DNA from: an uncultured Amaricoccus sp.
GTDB lineage: Bacteria; Pseudomonadota; Alphaproteobacteria; Rhodobacterales; Rhodobacteraceae
NCBI RefSeq assembly: GCF_937858865.1
Contig: NZ_CALLYO010000483.1
Coordinates: forward strand, 1-20,233
Reading direction: 5' to 3'
DNA: 20,233 nt
Shown here piece after piece: positions 1 through 5,753 of the stretch. Both the position numbers and the translations under genes were made by a program. Positions within the stretch are counted from its first letter, which is position 1. The number at the start of each line of letters is the position of its first letter. Under the pieces are notes generated by a model, which saw only the letters and a list, made by a program, of their open reading frames with translations, did no database searches and was not told the origin of the DNA.

Positions 1-407
1 TAGAGAAGCACCTTCCATTGCGGCAGGCCGATCGCGAGGCCGGCCTCGGTCAGGCCCTTGGGGATTGACAGAAAGGCGCCGCGGACGATCTCGGCGATGT
101 AGGCGCCAGCGTTGACGACGATGGCGAGTACGGCGGCCGACATCGGGTCCATGCGTACGCCCGCGAGCACCGGCAGGGCGAAGTAGAGGAACATCACCTG
201 CACCACGATCGGCGTGCCGCGGATCAGCTCGATGTAGGCGAAGGCGATCGCGTTCAGGACCGGCCCGCCATAGGCGCGCATCAGGCCGGCGATCAGGCCG
301 AGGATGGTGCCGCCGACGAGGCCGGCGACGGCGATGAAGACGGTGACCCTTGCGCCGGCCATGAGCTGGGGCATGAAGGTCGGAACGACGGACCAGTCGA
401 TCTCCAA
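1..407 (-). CDS. glnP: Glutamine-type amino-acid ABC transporter permease (partial, 3' end outside window)
   Basis: Inner-membrane permease subunit of a polar amino-acid importer. About 135 N-terminal residues are visible on the reverse strand. They begin MEIDWSVVPTFMPQLMAGA, followed by hydrophobic segments and the stretch IELIRGTPIVVQVMFLYFAL, then NAGAYIAEIVRGAFLSIPKG and EAGLAIGL at the window edge. The RGTP and EAA-type (EAGLAIGL) motifs are typical of HisM/GlnP permeases, and the wording is very close to E. coli GlnP as I remember it. The start is a TTG at 407, chosen because GGAGG lies 8 bases upstream and no ATG fits. It lies 62 bases downstream of glnH on the same strand with a hairpin between them. 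The ATPase (glnQ) would be expected just beyond the left edge. The family assignment is firm; the solute is inferred from the binding protein. Confidence 0.9.
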   Translation of the reverse strand, partial: MEIDWSVVPTFMPQLMAGARVTVFIAVAGLVGGTILGLIAGLMRAYGGPVLNAIAFAYIELIRGTPIVVQVMFLYFALPVLAGVRMDPMSAAVLAIVVNAGAYIAEIVRGAFLSIPKGLTEAGLAIGLPQWKVLL

Positions 408-439
408 GGGGCGGGCCTCCGGACGCGAGGAAGTGGGGA

Positions 440-461
440 GGGCGGCCGGAGCCGGCCGCCC
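440..461 (-). other. Intercistronic hairpin between glnH and glnP
   Basis: A near-continuous inverted repeat, GGGCGGCCG / CGGCCGCCC with a GAGC loop (9 bp), lies in the 62-base gap after the glnH stop. There is no clear T-run for readthrough in the glnH direction, so it looks more like an mRNA-stabilising or partial-termination hairpin than a full terminator. Such a structure after a binding-protein gene commonly keeps binding-protein mRNA in excess over permease mRNA; that role is inferred. Confidence 0.55.
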
Positions 462-469
462 GGGAGGCG

Positions 470-1207
470 TCAGCTCGCCGGCTTGGTGCCGAACCACTTC
501 TCGTAGATCGCGTCGTAGCGGCCGTCGGCCTTCATGGCGGCGAGCGCCTCGTTGACCCTGGCGGTCAGCTCGCTGCCCTTGGGAAAGCCGATGCCGTATT
601 CATGCGCCATCATCTGCTCGCCCACGGCCTTCACCTGCCCGCCGCCGGCGGTGGCGATGTAGTAGAGGACGTTCGGCGTGTCGTGCATCGCCGCGTCAAC
701 GCCGCCGGTGCGCAGCTCGAGATAGGCGTTGTCGATGTTGGGGAACTTGCGGAGCTCGGTGTCCTTGAAGTTCTCCTCGGCATAGTCGGAGGACGAGGTG
801 CCGGTCTTCACCGCGAGCTTCTTGCCGGCGAGGTCGGCGTAGCCGGCGATCTCGCTATCGGCGGGGACCATGAGGAGGAGGCCGCTGTCGTAGTAGCCGT
901 CGGAGAAGTCGATCACCTCCTGGCGCTCCGGCTTGATGGTGATGCCGGCGAGCGCGACGTCGACCTGGCCGGTCTGCAGCGCCGGGATGATGCCGGCGAA
1001 GTCCATCGGGCGGAGCTCGTAGGTGACGCCGATCTCTTGGGCGATCGTGTCCCACATGTCGATGTCGAAGCCGACATACTTGTCGCCTTCCTTGAACTCG
1101 AAGGGCACGAAGGCGGTGTCGGTGGCGACGACGAGGTCCTGGGCGCGGGCGGTCCCGACGCCAAGGGCGAGCACGGCGGCTCCGACGAGTTTCACGAAGT
1201 TCTTCAT
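470..1207 (-). CDS. glnH: Periplasmic glutamine-binding protein of ABC importer
   Basis: Periplasmic solute-binding protein (SBP_bac_3 family) that captures the amino acid and delivers it to the GlnP/GlnQ complex. The predicted product has 245 residues: a signal peptide of about 22 ([22 protein letters not shown]) and a mature part beginning [16 protein letters not shown]. It carries [71 protein letters not shown] and a C-terminal YEKWFGTKP. All of these recur almost unchanged in E. coli GlnH as I recall it. The start at 1207 is chosen because it begins a clean signal peptide and has AGGGA 8 bases upstream; the open frame extends 28 codons further without secretion features. It is transcribed divergently from the aminotransferase gene. 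Glutamine is the likeliest ligand, but the neighbouring catabolic genes leave room for another polar amino acid. Confidence 0.92.
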   Translation of the reverse strand: MKNFVKLVGAAVLALGVGTARAQDLVVATDTAFVPFEFKEGDKYVGFDIDMWDTIAQEIGVTYELRPMDFAGIIPALQTGQVDVALAGITIKPERQEVIDFSDGYYDSGLLLMVPADSEIAGYADLAGKKLAVKTGTSSSDYAEENFKDTELRKFPNIDNAYLELRTGGVDAAMHDTPNVLYYIATAGGGQVKAVGEQMMAHEYGIGFPKGSELTARVNEALAAMKADGRYDAIYEKWFGTKPAS

Positions 1208-1333
1208 CGCGGGGATCCCTGTTGCTGGTTCGGTCTGGCGCGGCGCAAATCGTATCCGGAGATCGCAAATCAGTTTGCATGAATTGTCCATTCGTGCAAG
1301 TTATTTTGCAAGGCGTTCCCGCTGCGCAAGAGG
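1208..1333. promoter_or_regulatory. Divergent control region with repeated TGCAA/CGCAAA half-sites
   Basis: The 126 bases between the starts of glnH (minus) and the aminotransferase (plus) are clearly richer in A and T than the genes on either side. CGCAAATC occurs at 1244-1251 and again at 1264-1271. GCAAATCAGTTTGC (1265-1278) is an inverted repeat with 5-base arms. TGCAAGTTATTTTGCA (1295-1310) is another, with 5-base arms and a 6-base spacer. A further CGCAAG lies at 1325-1330. This arrangement suggests a dimeric regulator acting on both genes. No consensus -35/-10 pair is convincing on either strand, so promoter positions are not assigned. Confidence 0.5.
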
Positions 1334-2671
1334 ATGACAACTGTGTCCGACCACGTCTTCGGCCGCTCCACCAAGGGCGTCCTGCCGATCGCCATGCGGG
1401 GCGACGGCTGCTACATCATTGATTCCGTGGGTAGACGGTATCTCGACGGCTCCGGCGGCGCGGCGGTGTCCTGCCTCGGCCATTCCGATGCGAAGGTCCG
1501 CGCGGCAATCCGCGGCCAGCTCGATTCTCTCGCCTTTGCGCATACCGGCTTCTTCACCTCGGAGGCCGCCGAGTCGCTCGCTGACCGCCTGGCCGCCGAG
1601 GCGCCGGCGAGGCTGGAGCGCGTCTACCTCGTCTCCGGCGGCTCCGAGGCGATGGAGGCGGCGCTGAAGCTCGCCCGCCAGTACATGGTCGAGACCGGCC
1701 AGCCCGGCCGCCACCGGGTGATCGCCCGCCGCCAGAGCTACCACGGCAACACCCTCGGCGCGCTGGCCGCCGGCGGCAACGCCTGGCGGCGCGCGCCCTT
1801 CGCGCCCCTCCTCGTCGAGACCAGCCATATCTCCCCCTGCTACGAATATCGCGAGCGCGGCGAGGGCGAGAGCGTCGAGGCCTACGGCCGCCGCGCCGCC
1901 GACGAGCTCGAGGCCGAGATCCGGCGCCTCGGGCCGGAGACGGTGATGGCCTTTCTCTGTGAGCCGGTCGTCGGCGCCACCGCCGGCGCGGTTCCGGCGG
2001 TCCCGGGCTACCTCAAGCGCATCCGCGAGATCTGCGACCACCACGGCGTGCTGCTGATCCTCGACGAGGTGATGTGCGGGATGGGGCGCACCGGCCACCT
2101 CTTCGCCTGCGCCGAGGACGGCGTCGCGCCGGACATCCTTGCCATCGCCAAGGGGCTCGGCGCCGGCTACCAGCCGATCGGCGCGATGCTCTGCACGGCG
2201 CGCATCTACGACGCCATCGCAGCTGGCAGCGGCTTCTTCCAGCACGGGCACACCTACATGGGCCATCCGATGGCCGCCGCCGCGGCCGGCGCCGTGCTCT
2301 CGCGCCTGCTCGACGACGGCGTGCTCGCACGCGTCCGCCCGCAGGGCGAGAAGCTCGACGCCGCGCTCCGCGCCGAGCTCGGCCAGCATCCGCATGTGGG
2401 CGACATCCGCGGCCGCGGGCTCTTCCGCGGGATCGAGCTCGTCGCCGACCGCGAGACCAAGGCCCCCTTCGACCCCGCCCGCGGCGTCCACAGGAAGGTC
2501 AAGGCGCTCGCATTCGAGGCCGGCCTCATCTGCTACCCGATGGGCGGCACGATCGATGGGATGCAGGGCGATCACGTTCTCCTCGCCCCGCCCTTCATCA
2601 TCGAGGACGCGGAGATCGACGAACTGGTGACGAAACTCTCCACCGCCATCCGCGGCGCGCTCGCGGCATGA
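1334..2671 (+). CDS. Class III (omega-type) PLP-dependent aminotransferase
   Basis: Cytoplasmic fold-type I aminotransferase of the class III family, which commonly moves an amino group from an omega, beta or gamma position to a keto acid. The 445-residue length is normal. Visible landmarks are DGSGGAAVSCLGH near 38-50, the cofactor-phosphate region VSGGSEAMEAALKLARQY (100-117), YHGNT (136-140), LILDEVMCGMGRTG (241-254, with the cofactor-ring Asp244), and AIAKGLGAGYQPIGA with the Schiff-base Lys273. Its stop overlaps the start of the BKACE gene (ATGA), so the two are translationally coupled and probably act in one pathway. The start is uncertain: AAGAGG directly abuts the ATG at 1334, whereas an in-frame GTG at 1343 has it at a better spacing. 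Many C-ending codons set this gene apart from acxR downstream. The substrate is unknown; one coherent idea is a beta-amino acid yielding the beta-keto acid used by the next enzyme. Confidence 0.9.
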   Translation: MTTVSDHVFGRSTKGVLPIAMRGDGCYIIDSVGRRYLDGSGGAAVSCLGHSDAKVRAAIRGQLDSLAFAHTGFFTSEAAESLADRLAAEAPARLERVYLVSGGSEAMEAALKLARQYMVETGQPGRHRVIARRQSYHGNTLGALAAGGNAWRRAPFAPLLVETSHISPCYEYRERGEGESVEAYGRRAADELEAEIRRLGPETVMAFLCEPVVGATAGAVPAVPGYLKRIREICDHHGVLLILDEVMCGMGRTGHLFACAEDGVAPDILAIAKGLGAGYQPIGAMLCTARIYDAIAAGSGFFQHGHTYMGHPMAAAAAGAVLSRLLDDGVLARVRPQGEKLDAALRAELGQHPHVGDIRGRGLFRGIELVADRETKAPFDPARGVHRKVKALAFEAGLICYPMGGTIDGMQGDHVLLAPPFIIEDAEIDELVTKLSTAIRGALAA

Positions 2672-3447
2672 CGCCGCTTCCGCGGATCATGGTCGCGCCG
2701 AACGGCGCGCGGCGGACGAAGGCCGACCACCCGGCGGTCCCGATCACCATCCCCGAGATCATCGCCTGCGCGCGCGCCTGCCACGCCGCGGGGGCCGACG
2801 GCCTGCATGCCCATGTCCGCGACGCCGAAGGCCGCCATGTCCTCGACGCCGGCCTATACGGCGAGCTTCTCGCCGAACTCGCCCGCGTCGTGCCGGCAAT
2901 GCAGGTGCAAGTGACGACCGAGGCGGTCGGCCGCTACACCCCGGCCGAGCAACGCCTGCTCGTCGAGACGCTCCGTCCGCCCGCCGTCTCGGTCGCGCTC
3001 CGCGAGATCACCGCCGAGCCCGAGATCGCCGTTACTCGCCGCTTCTTCGGTTTCTGCGCCGAGGCGGGCATCGCCGTGCAACACATCCTCTACGACCCGG
3101 ACGAGATCGACCGCCTCGCCGCCCTCGTGCGCGAGGGCGTCGTGCCCGCGGACGGGCTCCAGCTCATCCACGTCCTCGGCCGCTACACGCCGGGACAGGT
3201 CTCCTCGCCGGCGGACCTCACGGCGCCTGTCACGCGGCTTGCCGCGACCCGCCTTGTGGCCGACTGGGCCGTCTGCGCCTTCGGCCCGGCCGAGACCGCC
3301 ATCCTCGTCGAAGCCTGTCGCTTGGGCGGCAAGGCCCGGGTCGGCTTCGAGAACAACCTACTGAATGCCGATGGCACTGTCGCCTCAGACAACGCCGAGC
3401 GCGTGGCCGAGCTCGCCGATCAAGTCGGACGGCGAAACCCTCATTGA
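2668..3447 (+). CDS. BKACE / DUF849 beta-keto acid cleavage enzyme (3-keto-5-aminohexanoate cleavage family)
   Basis: Members of this TIM-barrel, divalent-metal family condense a beta-keto acid with acetyl-CoA and cleave it to acetoacetate plus a new acyl-CoA. The 259-residue product opens with MVAPNGARRTKADHPAVPIT. It carries the metal motif HAHVRD (His47, His49), VQVTTEAVGRYTP, and a late GFENN (Glu228) that should supply the third metal ligand. It is slightly shorter than the usual 270-310 residues. In characterised Kce, as I recall, the residue after that Glu is an Asp thought to help catalysis; here it is Asn229, as in some other subfamilies. The ATG at 2668 is set by the ATGA overlap with the aminotransferase stop; upstream reading in this frame is only a shadow of that gene. 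Family certain, substrate not known. Confidence 0.88.
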   Translation: MTPLPRIMVAPNGARRTKADHPAVPITIPEIIACARACHAAGADGLHAHVRDAEGRHVLDAGLYGELLAELARVVPAMQVQVTTEAVGRYTPAEQRLLVETLRPPAVSVALREITAEPEIAVTRRFFGFCAEAGIAVQHILYDPDEIDRLAALVREGVVPADGLQLIHVLGRYTPGQVSSPADLTAPVTRLAATRLVADWAVCAFGPAETAILVEACRLGGKARVGFENNLLNADGTVASDNAERVAELADQVGRRNPH

Positions 3448-3457
3448 TTGAATGCGG

Positions 3458-3523
3458 GCGGAGAGCCGCCGTTCGCCGTAGCGGCGAGGATCAACAACCG
3501 AGGCGGAAGGCCGTCGTTCGCCG
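3458..3523 (+). repeat. Imperfect 21-bp direct repeat with 45-bp period
   Basis: Two 21-base copies, 3458-3478 and 3503-3523, match at 18 of 21 positions, both ending CGTTCGCCG. They lie 45 bases apart in the 246-base gap between the BKACE stop (3447) and acxR (3694). An open frame crosses the gap but its translation is Arg-rich and unlike any family I know. I see no gene and no strong terminator here; the repeat could be operator DNA or a decayed short dispersed element. Confidence 0.45.
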
Positions 3524-3693
3524 CCCCTTAAGAGTATCCGTGGCACGGTCGGTCATCCGGTGCCGCCTGCCTGCGCTCGATGCACGCCGAGGCCTGCTGG
3601 CAGGGTGGTGGCAACTGGCGCGGTCGATCGACGCAGGGGTCGTTGACTCCGGCGGATCGGGTCCGCAGTCTTGGCCATCCGCCAGAGGCCGAA

Positions 3694-5511
3694 ATGACGC
3701 AGAGCATTCGGAAGGAGGACTGGGAGCGATACCGCGCGCTGGGGGAGGTTCCGCCGAGCGTCCGTGAAGTCGTGCTCCGGTCCTGGGAGCGGTCGCGGGC
3801 GGCCCGGACCGGAGACCAGCTCAAGGCGGCGCCACGGCTCGGCGAGGAGGATCTGGCCGAGACGCGGAAGCGGAGCCGGCGGCTGCGCGGCGCGGCCAGA
3901 GGTGCGCTCGAGCGGGCCGGGTATCTGCTCGGGGATTCCGAGAGCATGCTGCTGCTCTGCGACGCGGCGGGGGTGGTGACCGACGCGGTCGGCGACTCGA
4001 GCGTGATGGATCGCGGGCGGGAGAACCACCTGCAGCCGGGCGGGCGGTGGCTGGAGGCGACGATCGGGACGAACGCCATCGGGACGGCGCTGCACCTCGG
4101 GCGGCCGGTGGCGATCACCGGGGTCGAGCATTTCTGCGAGGAGATCCAGCGCTGGTCCTGCGCCGCGGCGCCCGTCACCGATCCGGCGAGCGGTCGGCTG
4201 ATCGGCGTCGTCGACGTGTCGGGGCCGGCGGGGCGGCTGCCGCGGCAGGCGGCCGCGCTCTCGGGCGCCGTCGGGGCGCAGATCGAGGAAGCGCTGCGCC
4301 AGGCCGATACCGAGGAGCACCAGCGGCTGGTGGAGCGGCTGCTGGCGCGGGGCGGGCGCTGGGCGAGCGACGAGGTGGTGCTGCTAGACCGGTTCGGGCG
4401 CGAGGTCTACGCCTCGGAGCGGTTCCGCGGCATGGCGGCGGAGTTCGGCGACTTCGAGGCGGCGCGAGCGCTGCTCTCGGCCGGGGATCTCGACGGAGAC
4501 GGCCTGGTCGAGGCGCTGAGCGAGACGCTGCCGGGGGCGAGCGTCGACCTGATGCTCGAAGGAGCCGAGGCGGTCGGGGTGACGATCGCGCTACGTCGCA
4601 GCCGGTCGCGGGGCGAGGCGGACCGGCTGCCGACGCTCGACTGGATCGGCGGCGGCAGTCCGGCGATGGCGGCGATCTGCGCGCAGGCGAAGGCGCTGGC
4701 GAAGGGCGGGGTGCCGCTGCTGATCGCGGGGGAGACCGGGACCGGCAAGGAGCTGGTGGCGCGGGCGATCCACCGGGAGGGGCCGCTCGCCGCCTGCCCG
4801 TTCGAAGTGCTGAACTGCGCGCTGCTGACCGTCGACCGGCTCCGCGACGACATTGCGGCAGGCGAGGGCGCGGCGCGGCTGGGGCGGACCGGCGGCGTGC
4901 TCTGTCTCGACGAGCCGCTGGAGATCCCGGAGGCGGCGCAGGCGATGGTGGCGCGGCTGGTCGAGAAGCTGATGACGGAGGCGGGGGCGCGGCTTGCCGT
5001 GGTGACGCTGACGACCGGCGACCTCGCGGCGGCGACGGCGGACGGACGGCTGCGGGGCGACCTCTACTATCGGTTGGCGGGGGCGGCGCTGGAGCTGCCG
5101 CCGCTCGCGGAGCGGCGGGAGGACGTCGGGCGGCTGGCGCGATTCTTCGCGGAAGCGGTGGCGCGGCGCAGCGGGCGGCGGGAGGTGCGCTTCACGCCGG
5201 CGGCGATGACGCGGCTCGAGGCGCACGACTGGCCGGGGAACGTACGGGAGCTGCGCAATCTCGTGGAGACGATGGCGGCGATCTCGACGAGCGGGATCGT
5301 CGACCTGAGGGACCTGCCGGCGGGGATCCGGGAGCCGCGGCGGGCGGCGGGGGCGGAGACGCTCCGCGGGCGGGAGCGGGTCGAGATCCTCGACGCGATT
5401 GCCGAGACAGGGGGCAACCTGACCGAGGTGGCGCGGCGGCTCGGGATCGCCCGGTCGACGCTCTACGTGAAGCTCGACGAGCACGGGATCGAGCGGCCAC
5501 GGCGGCACTGA
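3694..5511 (+). CDS. acxR: AcoR/AcxR-family (NtrC-like) transcriptional regulator lacking the GAFTGA loop
   Basis: Enhancer-binding-type regulator directly upstream of acxABC and probably its activator. The product has 605 residues in the AcoR order. Residues 20-80 form an Arg-rich helical lead. A GAF sensor (about 80-200) contains ATIGTNAIGTALHLGRPV. The AAA+ domain (about 318-535) has Walker A GETGTGK at 346-352, Walker B GGVLCLDEP at 400-408, DLYYRL and WPGNVRELRNLVE. A Fis-type helix-turn-helix lies at about 567-600 (NLTEVARRLGIARSTLYVKL). Between the Walker motifs, where sigma-54 activators carry ESELFGH..GAFTGA, this protein reads CALLTVDRLRDDIAAGEGAA, so the contact loop is missing. 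No alternative frame restores it. The ATG at 3694 follows AGAGG by 5 bases; a longer open frame from 3580 adds 38 residues without family character. G-ending codons (GCG, CGG, GGG) dominate. The exact inducer, acetone or another ketone or alcohol, is inferred from position. Confidence 0.87.
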   Translation: MTQSIRKEDWERYRALGEVPPSVREVVLRSWERSRAARTGDQLKAAPRLGEEDLAETRKRSRRLRGAARGALERAGYLLGDSESMLLLCDAAGVVTDAVGDSSVMDRGRENHLQPGGRWLEATIGTNAIGTALHLGRPVAITGVEHFCEEIQRWSCAAAPVTDPASGRLIGVVDVSGPAGRLPRQAAALSGAVGAQIEEALRQADTEEHQRLVERLLARGGRWASDEVVLLDRFGREVYASERFRGMAAEFGDFEAARALLSAGDLDGDGLVEALSETLPGASVDLMLEGAEAVGVTIALRRSRSRGEADRLPTLDWIGGGSPAMAAICAQAKALAKGGVPLLIAGETGTGKELVARAIHREGPLAACPFEVLNCALLTVDRLRDDIAAGEGAARLGRTGGVLCLDEPLEIPEAAQAMVARLVEKLMTEAGARLAVVTLTTGDLAAATADGRLRGDLYYRLAGAALELPPLAERREDVGRLARFFAEAVARRSGRREVRFTPAAMTRLEAHDWPGNVRELRNLVETMAAISTSGIVDLRDLPAGIREPRRAAGAETLRGRERVEILDAIAETGGNLTEVARRLGIARSTLYVKLDEHGIERPRRH

Positions 5512-5519
5512 TCGCCCGC

Positions 5520-5535
5520 GTCGCACGCGTGCGAC
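5520..5535. promoter_or_regulatory. Perfect 16-bp palindrome just after acxR
   Basis: GTCGCACGCGTGCGAC is a perfect, spacerless palindrome starting 9 bases after the acxR stop. It is not followed by a T-run, so it does not look like an intrinsic terminator. It may be an operator or a protein-binding site; function unknown. Confidence 0.4.
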
Positions 5536-5542
5536 TCCGGGT

Positions 5543-5566
5543 AACATGTTGATCTATCGACATGTT
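5543..5566. promoter_or_regulatory. 24-bp inverted repeat, candidate upstream activator site for acxABC
   Basis: Outer arms AACATGT and ACATGTT are perfect complements. After one mismatched pair, GAT and ATC also pair across the centre. The dyad lies about 140 bases upstream of the -24 element of acxA, a typical enhancer distance for Fis-type NtrC-family regulators, and it stands out in a GC-rich background. The regulator encoded next door (acxR) is the natural candidate to bind it; that is inference. Confidence 0.55.
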
Positions 5567-5575
5567 CCCTCCGGC

Positions 5576-5603
5576 GTTAACCGGATTTGCCATATTCGTT
5601 AAC
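5576..5603. promoter_or_regulatory. Pair of GTTAAC palindromes 22 bp apart
   Basis: CGTTAAC occurs at 5575-5581 and 5597-5603. The 22-base spacing is about two helical turns, placing both sites on the same DNA face. They lie between the 24-bp dyad and the promoter-proximal inverted repeat, and could be secondary regulator sites or simply a low-GC stretch. Confidence 0.35.
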
Positions 5604-5648
5604 GGCACCGTCGTTCGCGGCTGCGACAGCTGTATTGCGTCCGCAACA

Positions 5649-5688
5649 TGTCCGGCGAAACGTCCGACATCCGGACGACCGCCGGACA
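5649..5688. promoter_or_regulatory. Nested 40-bp inverted repeat immediately upstream of the acxA promoter element
   Basis: Outer arms TGTCCGGCG (5649-5657) and CGCCGGACA (5680-5688) are perfectly complementary over 9 bases. Inside them CGTCCG (5661-5666) and CGGACG (5672-5677) pair over 6 bases around ACATC. The structure ends 4 bases before the -24 element, so as DNA it could be an operator for a promoter-proximal regulator. If transcription starts further upstream it would form a stable RNA hairpin instead. Confidence 0.5.
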
Positions 5689-5692
5689 CGCG

Positions 5693-5709
5693 CTGGCGGC
5701 ATCCTTGCC
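5693..5709 (+). promoter_or_regulatory. Candidate sigma-54 (-24/-12) promoter of acxABC
   Basis: CTGGCGGCATCCTTGCC has GG, ten bases, then GC, with the TGGC and TTGC cores of the sigma-54 consensus; the middle CACG part is not conserved. A start about 12 bases past the GC would give a leader of roughly 34 bases before the acxA GTG. Position and spacing are right for the operon, but the neighbouring regulator lacks GAFTGA, which argues against a classical sigma-54 mechanism. Confidence 0.5.
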
Positions 5710-5753
5710 CCCGCGTCGCATCGAAGCGGCGCCAGGACGGGAGGGATTTGACC

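Noticed and set aside
1334..1345. GTG at 1343 as definite aminotransferase start
   Set aside because: Spacing to AAGAGG is better than for the ATG, but both starts are possible, so the ATG was kept and the doubt noted.
3541..3555. TGGCACG, a perfect -24 half of a sigma-54 promoter, upstream of acxR
   Set aside because: Ten bases after the GG the sequence is CA, not GC, so the -12 half is missing.
3580..3693. N-terminal extension of acxR by 38 codons
   Set aside because: No AcoR-family character, no ribosome site at the upstream start; MTQSIRKEDW at 3694 has AGAGG properly placed.
5562..5753. N-terminal extension of acxA
   Set aside because: It would translate the dyads and the -24/-12 element; the GTG at 5754 gives the family length of 717 residues.
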